DNA from: Nostoc sp. LPT | GTDB taxonomy: Bacteria; Cyanobacteriota; Cyanobacteriia; Cyanobacteriales; Nostocaceae | Direction of reading: 5' to 3' | Assembly: GCF_017115165.1 (NCBI RefSeq) | Contig: NZ_JABXKF010000178.1 | Coordinates: 1 to 58,180, forward strand | Length of the DNA: 58,180 bases | In this document: in pieces, positions 43,662 to 52,926 of the stretch | How the letters are laid out: the number at the start of each line of letters is the position of its first letter | Position numbering within the stretch: position 1 is the first letter of the stretch | Notes under the pieces: generated by a model | The model's input: the letters and a program-made list of their open reading frames with translations, nothing else | Told to the model about the DNA's origin: nothing | The model's database searches: none | Position numbers and translations under genes: made by a program

Positions 43662-44711
43662 ATGGCAACGAAAGTGCAGAGCTTCATGACTAGCCAACCG
43701 ACAGAGGTCGATTTTCCAGTTAATTCCCTAAACGACATGGCTATAGTGCAGGTGCCGACGCGGTTGAGCGTGCTGGAGGCTTTAGGCTTTAAGCAAACCT
43801 GCCAAGGCTTAATTGGGCCCAATTCACATCCCAAGCAAATCATCATTGACTTTCACCAAACTACTTTTATCGATAGTAGTGGTTTAGGTGCCCTGGTAAG
43901 TAATTTTAAATACGCTCAGACTAAGAATATTACATTAACACTGCGGAATGTAACACCTCAAGTCATGGCAGTCCTAAAACTCACAGGGTTGGATCAGGTT
44001 TTTTCTCTAGAGCTTCTGGGGGATAAATCGTTAATAGAACAAGATGACGTCGTAGATAATCGCAAGACAACTTCCCGTAAAGTAGAGCAGTTACCCACCA
44101 CTCACCCTTCTATGGCATCTTGGATGAAACGGTTCTTAGATATTGTTGGGTCAATGATTGGTTTATTAATTACAGGAATTTTGTTTATTCCAATTGCGAT
44201 CGCTATTCAAATTAACGATCCCGGACCCATTTTCTTTAGTCAAATTCGTTGTGGTTGGATGGGGAAACAGTTTAAGATTTGGAAATTCCGCTCTATGTGT
44301 GTGGATGCAGAAGCGAAGAAATCCCAAGTCAAAAACCAAGTGCAAGGTGCTTTTTTCAAGAATGAGAATGACCCCAGAATTACTAAGGTAGGGCGCTTTT
44401 TACGGCGAACTAGTCTTGATGAATTACCCCAATTTTGGAACGTCCTCAAAGGAGAGATGAGTTTAGTAGGCACTCGACCACCTACACCCGATGAAGTGGA
44501 ACGCTATGAAGTACCTGAGTGGCAACGTTTAGATGTAAAACCCGGTATGACTGGCGAATGGCAAGTAAATGGGCGTTCTACAGTCCGTAGTTTTGAAGAT
44601 GTAATTCGTCTAGATTTGCAGTATCAAAAAAATTGGAGTTTAATGTACGATTTAAAGCTAATTTTCAAAACTATAGCTATTCTGTTTAATAGAAACAGTG
44701 GTGCTGTTTAG
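43662..44711 (+). CDS. STAS domain fused to a bacterial sugar transferase
   Basis: 349 residues. Residues about 15-115 form a STAS/anti-sigma-factor-antagonist domain with the phosphorylatable IDSSGLGALV (Ser72/Ser73). Residues about 150-345 form an undecaprenyl-phosphate sugar phosphotransferase: one membrane span (IVGSMIGLLITGILFIPI), KIWKFRSM, RRTSLDELPQFWNVLKGEMS and LVGTRPP. It should start a lipid-linked glycan at the inner membrane. The attached STAS domain suggests control by serine phosphorylation or partner switching. A perfect terminator follows, so it is a single-gene unit. Confidence 0.92.
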   Translation: MATKVQSFMTSQPTEVDFPVNSLNDMAIVQVPTRLSVLEALGFKQTCQGLIGPNSHPKQIIIDFHQTTFIDSSGLGALVSNFKYAQTKNITLTLRNVTPQVMAVLKLTGLDQVFSLELLGDKSLIEQDDVVDNRKTTSRKVEQLPTTHPSMASWMKRFLDIVGSMIGLLITGILFIPIAIAIQINDPGPIFFSQIRCGWMGKQFKIWKFRSMCVDAEAKKSQVKNQVQGAFFKNENDPRITKVGRFLRRTSLDELPQFWNVLKGEMSLVGTRPPTPDEVERYEVPEWQRLDVKPGMTGEWQVNGRSTVRSFEDVIRLDLQYQKNWSLMYDLKLIFKTIAILFNRNSGAV

Positions 44712-44771
44712 TTAATTATCCTTATTCACAATTTTTTGATAACTCGCAACTCTCACGATATTCTTAAATAC

Positions 44772-44796
44772 ACCCAAGCCTATTTTAGGCTTGGGT
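44772..44796 (+). terminator. rho-independent terminator
   Basis: ACCCAAGCCTA, loop TTT, TAGGCTTGGGT: 11 perfect pairs, followed by AAATTTTAGG. 61 bp after the sugar transferase stop. Confidence 0.85.
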
Positions 44797-44819
44797 AAAT
44801 TTTAGGTTTATTTACCAAC

Positions 44820-44946
44820 TCACTACTGAGCGCTGAGTGCTGAGTGAAGAAAAAGTACTCGGTACTGATGTACTTGGGTTTTAGCCCCGCCCCTTGTGGG
44901 TGGTCTTTCAACTCAGCACTCAGCACTCGGAACTCAGCACTCTTCA
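44820..44946. repeat. dispersed GTGCTGAGT repeat with inverted halves, copy 2
   Basis: GCGCTGAGTGCTGAGTG on the left is mirrored by AACTCAGCACTCAGCACTC on the right around GGGTTTTAGCCCCGCCCC. Related to 26752 and 49388. Confidence 0.55.
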
Positions 44947-45110
44947 TTGCACTACGCAAGTGTCATCCTCTGCTTAACATTGACATAAACAATGTTAAAA
45001 TCGCGGGTTTAAAAACCTAAATCTAGGAAAGCTGAACCAGCAAAAAAGGAAAAAATACAAGCGCGATCGCCCATTCTCAATTAAAGGCTAGATAATTGTT
45101 TAATATATGG

Positions 45111-45242
45111 TTAAAACTCACCTGTCATTGTTTGATCCTCAATTTCTAATAGAGGATTGCTGAATTGCTTTTCTACTAATTCTGTGAGAATTTGATTACA
45201 ATATTTAAAAATTTCTGTGTTTGTAAGATAAAGCGTTTTCAT
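45111..45242 (-). CDS. small protein of unknown function, 43 residues
   Basis: Open frame MKTLYLTNTEIFKYCNQIL through DQTMTGEF and TAA, with AGG in GATAGGT about six to eight bases before the ATG. Acidic, helical-looking, with one cysteine. It resembles the start of a longer protein rather than a complete domain, so it may be a truncated gene. 319 bp of gap with repeats lies beyond it; function unknown. Confidence 0.4.
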   Translation of the reverse strand: MKTLYLTNTEIFKYCNQILTELVEKQFSNPLLEIEDQTMTGEF

Positions 45243-45337
45243 GATTTACCTATCCTCAAAACAGTAGTCGCAACGATTACCATATTTTTCAGCTTAATAC
45301 AAAGGCGCAAAGAAAAACTCTGCGCCTCTAGATGAAC

Positions 45338-46792
45338 TTAACCCACGAACTTCTCAACACCAACTACTTCAACTTGTTGCACTTCTGGCAACAAACGCTT
45401 CACACCTTGCTTAACAAACCTCTGCAAAAAACCAATTTGCTGATTTTGCTGAAATACCTTTTGCAATGTTTGCCGCAAATTATCCAAATTTAAACCAGTT
45501 CCAGAATCTATCGCTATTTCCTGCTGTTGGAAATACTCAACTAGACTTAACCCTGCGACTCTAGTCAGATAAGCTGCACTTACTCCCTGCACTACGCCAC
45601 CAGCAACAAAGGTAAGGGCATTACTTTTCAGAACAGTACTAATAGCCTTTGTAGAAAGTTCAACTAAACCCAATTTCAGCATTAAACTTCCCATTGTTCC
45701 AGCTACGGTTTGTGCCTGTTCTAGGGAAAATTTTTGCTGATAGATATTACCCAAATCCATTACCATTTGAGCATTAATTGCCGCAGTTGCCAGAATATCA
45801 AAGGCTGGTACTGGATTAGCAAAGGCAGCGGCGGCAGCTATCCACTGATATTGTTCAATAATTGGGGTGGCGCGATCGCGTCTGGTTCCATTCAGCCAAT
45901 TTTTCGCTTCAGCTTTCAACAATCCGGCTTTCCTCATGGTAGTTACCCAAACTAGCCGTTGTCCTTGCTGTGCCAAAACTTCACCCAACTGTTGAGTTAA
46001 CTGCTGGATATCTGCTGCTGGTTGTTCCATCCACTCTTGCACAGAACCATCAGCCTCATGCTTTCGGACTTTGATGGCAATGGGAGAGGCCGCAGTTGCA
46101 ACTACATTTGCCTGCATCCGCTGTTTCAATGACAGCAGGATGTTGGCGCTTTCATCAGTTAAATACTGGTCTTGTTTGTTGAAAACCAGCATATTAGGCT
46201 GATTTGCTGCCTTTAGCTGCTGTAGGGTTTGAAATTCTGAGTCTGTCAAATCACCGTTTGTCAGAAATAGAACAAAATCAGATTTTGCTACTTCTGCCAA
46301 AATAGCCGTATCTGAATTTTCACCCACTTCTCTAAACAAAGGTGCTGTCTCTTGTAGAGACACGAAATTTTGTGTCTCTAGATTTTGTAGCACTTGAATT
46401 AAAGTGCTTTTACCCACGGATTTCCCGCCAGTCACAGCTACTTTAATTTTTTGCCTGTCTAATTCCAGCAATAATTGGGCAACTTGTTCTCTGAGTGTCT
46501 CTAAGGCTGGATGGTTTTCTGCTTCTTGTGCTAGTTGGTTAATTACAGTTTCAGTTTTAGCGATCGCACTTTCCACAGTCGCTCGATCAACCACCATACC
46601 ATCTAGCTGCTTTAAACTGTCTTTGGGGCGATTTTGCTGGAATAACCACAAACCACCACCTACAGCTAAAGCACTCAACAAACCAAACTCACCCACCTGC
46701 ACTATAGAATCGTGCCAACTGTCCAACATCCACAGAGAAAAGGAAAGTCCCAATCCTCCCACTAAAATTGGTCGCTGCAACTTCACAACCAT
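45338..46792 (-). CDS. membrane-associated GTPase with DUF697 domain
   Basis: 484 residues. N-terminal hydrophobic region (about 8-50), a dynamin/Era-like G domain with P-loop GGKSVGKST (122-130) and NKQD (205-208), and a C-terminal DUF697 segment (about 310-420) rich in Ala/Gly helices (AAAFANPVPAFDILATAAINAQMV). The DxxG switch II is not obvious. Such GTPases are common in cyanobacteria and probably act on membranes. The gene ends 317 bp from the terminator of the tRNA region upstream. Confidence 0.88.
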   Translation of the reverse strand: MVVKLQRPILVGGLGLSFSLWMLDSWHDSIVQVGEFGLLSALAVGGGLWLFQQNRPKDSLKQLDGMVVDRATVESAIAKTETVINQLAQEAENHPALETLREQVAQLLLELDRQKIKVAVTGGKSVGKSTLIQVLQNLETQNFVSLQETAPLFREVGENSDTAILAEVAKSDFVLFLTNGDLTDSEFQTLQQLKAANQPNMLVFNKQDQYLTDESANILLSLKQRMQANVVATAASPIAIKVRKHEADGSVQEWMEQPAADIQQLTQQLGEVLAQQGQRLVWVTTMRKAGLLKAEAKNWLNGTRRDRATPIIEQYQWIAAAAAFANPVPAFDILATAAINAQMVMDLGNIYQQKFSLEQAQTVAGTMGSLMLKLGLVELSTKAISTVLKSNALTFVAGGVVQGVSAAYLTRVAGLSLVEYFQQQEIAIDSGTGLNLDNLRQTLQKVFQQNQQIGFLQRFVKQGVKRLLPEVQQVEVVGVEKFVG

Positions 46793-46842
46793 GATTCTCC
46801 GCGCCTTTTAGATGGCTATTTCTTCCAGAATAGATCAAAATA

Positions 46843-46884
46843 AAACAAAACCCCGCAATCTTTACTGATTGTAGGGTTTTGTTT
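46843..46884 (-). terminator. terminator of the initiator tRNA
   Basis: Two 18-base arms (46843-46860 and 46867-46884) pair with two non-Watson-Crick positions; on the minus strand the stem ends in GGGGTTTTGTTTTAT. It lies 12 bp past the tRNA 3' end. Confidence 0.85.
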
Positions 46885-46895
46885 GATATTTTATT

Positions 46896-46972
<77 letters not shown>

Positions 46973-46984
46973 TCGCTCTTAACT

Positions 46985-46990
46985 TTTATA
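46985..46990 (-). promoter_or_regulatory. probable -10 element of the tRNA promoter
   Basis: TGCTATAAA on the minus strand is an extended -10 (TGN plus TATAAA) about 13 bp before the mature tRNA 5' end. A TTGACT lies upstream but with a spacing too short to be a matching -35. Confidence 0.4.
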
Positions 46991-47018
46991 GCATAACTTA
47001 TAGTCAAGAGTTTGGCAA

Positions 47019-47972
47019 CTACAAAAATGATAATTCTCCAATTACTTCTAAACGCTTGTATTTTCCCAAGGTGACAAATGTTTCTGAGAGGCTTTCGGCG
47101 GCGCTGGGACTAATCCACCCCATTTGCTGGAGTAAGTGAATAGCAACAGCATATTTTGCTCGTTTCGCCCCATCCATGACTTTGATTGCCAATCCCAAAC
47201 CTTCACCGAGTCTACCAATGCACTGCACTCCTTCGGCACCAGTTTTGCTGACTAGTTCTCCTGGAGTTAAGCGCATCAGTTCCGTATCAAATTCTCCATC
47301 TCCTGCTACCATCGCCGGGTGATGAGTCATAGCACGGACGATGCGCTCCATATCCAAGTTGGTACTAGAGGCTAACAGTGCATATAAAGATGCCATGTGA
47401 CCGAGTTGCATCAGATAAGTTGGTGCGCCACAGTCGTCATGAGCGCTGATAAATTCTGCTGCTGGCATTCGCAGCAACTCTGCTACTTTGCCCAAAATTA
47501 ACTGCTGTATTGGGTGCTTGCGATCCAAGTAGTTATTCAAGGGCCAATGGCGTTGCTGACAAACGGCTAACATTCCTGCATGTTTTCCAGAGCAATTGTA
47601 TTCCAGGGGACTCCGTTTGCCTTCAGGAATTGGACACTGGAGTATAGTCGGGTCAAGATCCGCCCGCCAAAGGATGTTAAATACCTGTCGGACTTGATCT
47701 ATTTTTCCTTTATGGGAACTTGTGATAATTGCTAAGTCGCGATCGCTGAGTTGATAGCGTTCCAGTGTACCTGTTGTGGTGACAGCGAGTGCCTGAAATG
47801 GTTTGAGGGCTGAACGGATAAATGCAGCAGTTTCAGAATTTCCGGCAACAGTTAGAACCCGTCCTCGTTCGTCGCAGACAACAGCTTGGACTATATGCCT
47901 GGATTCAATAATACCTTCCCGCAGCAACCGGACTTCCAGTGCTGTGGCTTGAGTTCGTTTTCCCATTGTCAT
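47019..47972 (-). CDS. rhizobial-type (asparaginase II) L-asparaginase
   Basis: 317 residues of the Asparaginase_II family, best known from Rhizobium etli AnsA, a serine-beta-lactamase-like fold. The catalytic set is visible: Ser54 and Lys57 in IRSALKPFQALA, Ser86 in SSHKGK, Cys127 and Lys130 in NCSGKHAGM, Cys181 in DDCGAPT. It would hydrolyse asparagine to aspartate and ammonia. A link with cyanophycin-derived amino acids is possible but unproven. Start at 47972 or 47966. Confidence 0.9.
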   Translation of the reverse strand: MTMGKRTQATALEVRLLREGIIESRHIVQAVVCDERGRVLTVAGNSETAAFIRSALKPFQALAVTTTGTLERYQLSDRDLAIITSSHKGKIDQVRQVFNILWRADLDPTILQCPIPEGKRSPLEYNCSGKHAGMLAVCQQRHWPLNNYLDRKHPIQQLILGKVAELLRMPAAEFISAHDDCGAPTYLMQLGHMASLYALLASSTNLDMERIVRAMTHHPAMVAGDGEFDTELMRLTPGELVSKTGAEGVQCIGRLGEGLGLAIKVMDGAKRAKYAVAIHLLQQMGWISPSAAESLSETFVTLGKYKRLEVIGELSFL

Positions 47973-47993
47973 GGGTTTATATTTATCACCTTT

Positions 47994-48141
47994 TTTAATT
48001 AATTAGTCATTGGTCATTGGTCATTAGTCATTAGCTAAAGACTAATGACCCTTCGGGTGACGCTCCTACGTCGCTACCGCAACTCTTAGAGACGCACTCG
48101 CGTTCGCTAACGCCAAGGGAGAAGACCGCACTGGCTCACCA
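47994..48141. repeat. TTGGTCA heptads and dispersed repeat, copy 4
   Basis: TCATTGG/TCATTAG heptads at 48005-48035, then a long dispersed element (GGGTGACGCTCCTACGTCGC to GACCGCACTGGCTCACC), then heptads again. Between convergent-facing gene ends, no coding potential. Confidence 0.65.
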
Positions 48142-48156
48142 ATGACCAATAATTCT

Positions 48157-48657
48157 TTAAAACAAATGCCAACCTATAGTACCAGTAACGTACATTCCCG
48201 CCAAGCCAGCAAAGGTAAATTGTAACCGCCGTAGAATGGGTTTAATTTCGTATGCAACAATTAAGCAATCGCGGTTGAGCACTTCCTGTGGCTTTGTCCA
48301 AGTTTGACCGTCGTACCAGCCGGACTCTTCATAAAATACTGTGGGACTACAAAGGCGATCGCACACGTAGAACCAGCCTAAGTACAACCTTACCAGTATC
48401 AGCACTAACCCAACACTTGCTCCGGCTGCACCGCAGAGAAGAAAATGTGCAATATACTTGTGAGGGGGAAAACTTGCCGCAGCTATCGGCCCTGCAAAAA
48501 GCCAAGATAAACCCCAAATCCAAACAAGTTTCGTGATATACTCGCGCCAATCTAAAGTGGTATCACGAAACAGCCAGGAAGTTTTTAACTCTTCGTATTC
48601 ATTGAGTGGTTGTTGGTCTGTAGGAACTGGGCAATTAGAAACCGAAGACCTAATCAT
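48157..48657 (-). CDS. Ycf36/CGLD27 family (DUF1230) membrane protein
   Basis: 166 residues. Motifs VPTDQQPLNEYEELKTSW, LDWREYITKLVWIW, and ESGWYDGQTWTKPQEVLNRDCL are typical of the family. Two or three hydrophobic spans. Conserved in cyanobacteria, plastids (ycf36) and green plants; needed for chloroplast iron handling or photosynthesis in some reports, mechanism unknown. Its ATG overlaps the rsfS stop (ATGA), so it is translationally coupled. Confidence 0.92.
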   Translation of the reverse strand: MIRSSVSNCPVPTDQQPLNEYEELKTSWLFRDTTLDWREYITKLVWIWGLSWLFAGPIAAASFPPHKYIAHFLLCGAAGASVGLVLILVRLYLGWFYVCDRLCSPTVFYEESGWYDGQTWTKPQEVLNRDCLIVAYEIKPILRRLQFTFAGLAGMYVTGTIGWHLF

Positions 48658-49112
48658 GTTGGCTTACCCTCACCCTCATCAGATTCTGGAAGGGAAATAC
48701 GTTCTGCATGAATCCAGAACGCTTCTAAATTATAAAACTCCCGTTCTTTGGGCATCATGATGTGAACAATCACATCACCGTAGTCTTGTAGTACCCAACT
48801 CCCCTCGATTTTGCCTTCTGTCCTTAAAGGACGGCGTTGCAACTCAGTTTCGACTTTTCCTTCAATTGCTTGAGCGATCGCCCTAACCTGTACCCTAGAA
48901 TAGCCAGTCATCATCACAAAGTAATCAGCTAGGTAAGATACCTCTGCTACTTTGAGCAATAAAATCTCACCTGCTTTGCGGTCTGATGCCGCAATCGCGA
49001 TCGTTGCAGCTAATTTTTCGCTCGCCTCTTCGGTTTGGCCGTAGCTTATTACCGCACTCTTCGTCAGTGGGACAGATTGCAATGGGAAATTTCCTTGGAA
49101 ATAATCAGTCAT
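48654..49112 (-). CDS. rsfS: ribosome silencing factor
   Basis: 152 residues of RsfS/Iojap: LLLKVAEVSYLADYFVMMTGYSRVQ, IEGKVETELQRRPLRTEG, SWVLQDYGDVIVHIM and YNLEAFW. It binds uL14 and blocks 50S-30S joining when nutrients are short. The N-terminal 20-30 residues are variable. First gene of a two-gene unit with Ycf36/CGLD27. Confidence 0.95.
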   Translation of the reverse strand: MTDYFQGNFPLQSVPLTKSAVISYGQTEEASEKLAATIAIAASDRKAGEILLLKVAEVSYLADYFVMMTGYSRVQVRAIAQAIEGKVETELQRRPLRTEGKIEGSWVLQDYGDVIVHIMMPKEREFYNLEAFWIHAERISLPESDEGEGKPT

Positions 49113-49929
49113 TAAACCTCAGGTGCTTTCTTCCTTTTGAAACAATTGTTGACATTTACTTACAAACAACAAACAATTGATCTGACAAATGTGTCAATAG
49201 GTTTTTTTGAATACTAACAAAAAAATAGGTGTCTATGGGCCTCGTTTAATAATTGGCTGTTTAGATTTCGATATCCGCAACTGCTGAAAAGCTGATGGTT
49301 ATTGTGCAGCAATAAATCAACCAATAGCTTTTCAGCAAGAATTGACAACGAAAATAATCGCAGATTCATCAAACAGCATAATATGTAATATGAAGAGTGC
49401 TGAGTTGAAAGTGCCTCGGCAAGCGAGTTAAAAGACCGCTTAACATCGGGTGGGGTATCAACCTTCTCCCGATTGCAAGATTCCGCTTAACGTCGGGCGG
49501 GGCAAAAACCCAAGTGCGAAAGTGCTGTTAGCGAAAGCGGGGCGTTTAGCCCGTACTCTTTTTATTACTCAGCACTCTCAGCCGAGGCACTGAGTATGGT
49601 AAAGCTAGTAATTCGCAGATAACGGGATATCTAGGCTTTATACTGTTTGCTAAAAATTACGACATAACACAGCATACTAATGACTGGTCTAGCAAAAGTG
49701 CGATTTTTATACGTAAAGTATTAAATATTGTAAAATACCTTTTAATCGATTACCCACCGATTGAATGAAGTGAAGCCGTGAGATTTTAGTTCAACAATCC
49801 ACCTAAAAACCTACTTGTCTATCGCTATCGGATTTTTAGTAAAATTTTTTACCCTCAATATCTTCTATTACTTAGATATGAGGGCATAATTGCAATTTCT
49901 ACAGATGCAGCATAACTTTGCTACAAAGA
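49113..49929. other. Long intergenic region with dispersed repeat
   Basis: 817 bp between the rsfS start and the glycosyltransferase stop. It contains the repeat at 49388-49600; the remainder is AT-rich and without a credible gene or RNA that I recognise. Confidence 0.5.
49388..49600. repeat. dispersed GTGCTGAGT repeat, copy 3
   Basis: GAAGAGTGCTGAGTTGAAAG on the left and CTCAGCACTCTCAGCCGAGG on the right, with two CGCTTAACRTCGGGYGGGG copies and TTTAGCCCGTACTC between. Shares blocks with 26752 and, inverted, with 44820. Confidence 0.55.
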
Positions 49930-51204
49930 TTAAACTTCTTGTTTGGTAACTATCCCTGTAGACTGAATTGCTCTACGATCTGCTGTCAATGAGTAACACA
50001 AAGACTCATACTGATTTAAAGCTTGCTCAAAAGCATATTGCTCAACGGCATATTGGCGACTTTTGTAACCCAGAGTTTTGACTTTTTCGGGGTTTTCGTA
50101 CAAATCTAAAATTGCCATTGCTAAAGCTTGGGGATCTTCTGGAGGAACAATAACTCCGCCGCCACTTTGCCTAATGGCTCTTGCTGCCGTACCATTGTCG
50201 GGCACAGAGGCAACTAAGGCCCCTCCACTAGCAAGTAGCACTTGAATTTTTGACGGCATATTGAAGGATACAACATTTTTCTTTTGCACCACTAAACCAA
50301 CATCCGCAGCTGCTAACATTTGTGGCAAATCTTTGCGGGGTTGAAATGGCAGTAACAACACATTATCTGCGCCGCAGTCTAGACATTCTTGTTGCAATCG
50401 CTGTAGACCTTTTGCCTCTCCAACGATGACAAAGACAATATCTGAGATATGGCGCAAGACAGAAGCAGCTTTGACGACGCTTTCTAAGCCTTGGGTTAGG
50501 GCAATGTTACCAGAATACAGTACTACAAATTTGCCGTTTAGATTATGTGCTGTGCGGAAAGCATTATCTTTTTTAGGCAAAGGACGGATAAAATTTACAT
50601 CAACCCAATTGGGAATTTGCACAATTTTGTCAGCTTCTACGCCCTTAGAACGCAAATTGTCCACAAACCCATCAGCAATGACGCTAATTTTACTGGCACT
50701 GCTGTAAGCAAATTTTTCCAATAATGTAAACAACCGGATAAGTAATTTATTTTTCAGCAGACCGACATGGACGGCTGCTTCTGGTAAGATATCTTGTAGA
50801 TTTAAAATAACAGGACAAGCACGTAACCATCCTAAAAGAGCTACTGGTACACAGCTTGGCAAGGATGGCGATGTTGAGATAATCACATCTGGGCGCCAAC
50901 CCATGAGGGAGGGTACAAAGCTAGTGACTACGAAACTAGCATCTAATAACACCCGATCTAATAGGTTGGGTTGTGGACGAATCCAAACGTAACTGCGTTG
51001 AATTTGAACGCCATTTTTGTATTCGTTGACATACCATTTGCCCCGATATTCCTGATAAATTTGCCGCTCAGGGTAGTTGGGCATAGCGGTAACTACACGC
51101 ACTTCATGCCCACGTTTCACTAGTCCCTCTGCTAATTCAGTCATCAGTGGGGCAATACCAATCGGTTCTGGATAGTAGTTGTAGGAGTAAATTAAAATCC
51201 GCAT
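49930..51204 (-). CDS. WbuB-like family 4 glycosyltransferase
   Basis: About 424 residues from the ATG at 51204 (MRILIYSYNYYPEPIGIAPL), the family's usual start; the upstream TTG at 51246 is less likely. GT-B fold with IISTSPSLPSCVPV in the acceptor half and, in the donor half, VVLYSGNIALTQGLESVVKA, VGEAKGLQRL and VVQKKNVVSFNMPSKIQVLLASG, followed by GGVIVPPEDPQAL. Likely transfers a sugar, such as fucose or an N-acetyl-amino sugar, in exopolysaccharide synthesis. Confidence 0.92.
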   Translation of the reverse strand: MRILIYSYNYYPEPIGIAPLMTELAEGLVKRGHEVRVVTAMPNYPERQIYQEYRGKWYVNEYKNGVQIQRSYVWIRPQPNLLDRVLLDASFVVTSFVPSLMGWRPDVIISTSPSLPSCVPVALLGWLRACPVILNLQDILPEAAVHVGLLKNKLLIRLFTLLEKFAYSSASKISVIADGFVDNLRSKGVEADKIVQIPNWVDVNFIRPLPKKDNAFRTAHNLNGKFVVLYSGNIALTQGLESVVKAASVLRHISDIVFVIVGEAKGLQRLQQECLDCGADNVLLLPFQPRKDLPQMLAAADVGLVVQKKNVVSFNMPSKIQVLLASGGALVASVPDNGTAARAIRQSGGGVIVPPEDPQALAMAILDLYENPEKVKTLGYKSRQYAVEQYAFEQALNQYESLCYSLTADRRAIQSTGIVTKQEV

Positions 51205-51577
51205 AAAATTTAGTCCGAAGTACCCCGGTTTTTTATTTAATGACAAATATTTGTCTGGAATATTATTTGGGCTTGTAAACCTCTATATTTAATTGTGACT
51301 CCAGACTCTTTCTCTGTCAGGTATTTTCCTTAAAGATTGAGTAAACTTTCAGATGTAATACTTAGAGGAACTGTAAACTTTTTTTACTATTTAAGTAGTT
51401 TTTCAATTGTTATTTTTTGATTATTACTTACGTAGAAACCCTAAGTATATTAGATTTTACTAACCCTTAAAACCAAATTGGGATAGTTAGTATTAACTCT
51501 CTCTATAAGTGACGCACATAAGCCATTTTTCTAGAATCTGAATACTAATAATACTTTTTGCTCGTACTAGTAATTCA
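51205..51577. other. Divergent AT-rich intergenic region
   Basis: 373 bp between the glycosyltransferase and the DNA methyltransferase. AT-rich, no repeat or gene; promoters for both should lie here. Confidence 0.4.
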
Positions 51578-52762
51578 ATGAGCGATCACCCTTGTATTTT
51601 CTCTTTTTTTGCTGGCTCAGGTTTCCTCGATTTAGGTTTTGAAACCAGCGGTTTTAATATTGTTTATGTCAATGAAATCTTCGCCCCATTCATCGCCGCC
51701 TATCGCCATTCGCGAGAAGTTCTGAAAATGCGATCGCCTGAATATGAATATCATCATGGTGAAGCAGCAGATGTAACAAAACTTATTGTTGGAAAAGAAG
51801 CACAACACCTTCAAGAATTAGTCAAAGACTGCCGCAAATCTCATAATATAATTGGTTTCATCGGTGGGCCTCCCTGTCCTGATTTTTCTATTGGTGGAAA
51901 AAATAGAGGAGGTTTGGGAGAGAATGGTAAGCTTTCCGCTTCATACATTGAATTAATTTGCCAAAACATTCCCGACTTCTTTTTATTTGAGAACGTTAAG
52001 GGTTTATGGAAGACAACAAAACACCGTTTATTTTTTCAATCCCTCAAGCAAAAATTACACGAAGCAGGCTATATATTAACAGAACGACTAATTAATGCTA
52101 TCGAATATGGCGTACCCCAGGATAGAGAAAGAATTATTTTAATTGGTTTCAAAAATAATTTTCTTCAGGACATAGGGATCAAAATTGGTAGTGAAAAGTT
52201 ACTACATGAGGAATATTTCCCTTGGGATAATTATATCTTATATCCTCACGAAAAAGTTTTTGCTTCCCCTTGGCGTAAGTGCGATCCATTTCAAGAAAAT
52301 TCTCTAATACCTTGTCCTGATGGCATACCTGAAGAATTAACAGTTGAATACTGGTTTAGAAAAAATAACGTTCTGAAACATCATAATGCTGAAAACTGTT
52401 TTCAACCAAGGGCAGGTATCACAAGATTTGCTGCTATTGATGAAGGAGATGATTCTAAAAAGTCTTTCAAGCGTCTACATAGATGGCGTTATTCTCCGAC
52501 AGCTTGCTATGGAAATAATGAAGTACATTTGCATCCTTACAAAGTCCGGCGAATTTCTGTAGCAGAAGCTTTAGCTATCCAATCTTTGCCTGCAAATTTT
52601 GTACTTCCAGAAAATATGTCACTTACTAATATGTTTAAAACTATTGGTAACGGTGTCCCATATTTGGCATCGCAGGCATTAGCTCAAACTATTATTAACT
52701 TCTTAGGACATAGTGTAAAAAACCCTGTTGATATTCCTAGTATTACTACTACTAAGGGTTAA
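51578..52762 (+). CDS. DNA (cytosine-5) methyltransferase
   Basis: 394 residues. Motif I FFAGSGFLDLGFE, motif IV GPPCPDFS with catalytic Cys100, motif VI ENVKGL near 138, motif VIII QDRERIILIGF, and motifs IX-X (RRISVAEALAIQSLP; GNGVPYLASQAL) are all present, so it should be active. No restriction endonuclease gene is next to it, so it is solitary here. The target-recognition region (about 230-330) cannot be read for specificity. AT-rich codon use and an AT-rich surround hint at transfer. Confidence 0.93.
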   Translation: MSDHPCIFSFFAGSGFLDLGFETSGFNIVYVNEIFAPFIAAYRHSREVLKMRSPEYEYHHGEAADVTKLIVGKEAQHLQELVKDCRKSHNIIGFIGGPPCPDFSIGGKNRGGLGENGKLSASYIELICQNIPDFFLFENVKGLWKTTKHRLFFQSLKQKLHEAGYILTERLINAIEYGVPQDRERIILIGFKNNFLQDIGIKIGSEKLLHEEYFPWDNYILYPHEKVFASPWRKCDPFQENSLIPCPDGIPEELTVEYWFRKNNVLKHHNAENCFQPRAGITRFAAIDEGDDSKKSFKRLHRWRYSPTACYGNNEVHLHPYKVRRISVAEALAIQSLPANFVLPENMSLTNMFKTIGNGVPYLASQALAQTIINFLGHSVKNPVDIPSITTTKG

Positions 52763-52926
52763 CTTAAATACTTGCAGTAATTCCAGAATATCTGTAAAGC
52801 CAATATTAAAGACAATTCAGCAGCTTGTTTTCAGGATAAACTCGTAATAAATGTGGTTTAATATATATATAAGAAATGTTTTAATTTTTTATAAAGTTTA
52901 ATAATCAATCACTGGCAGAAGACACG

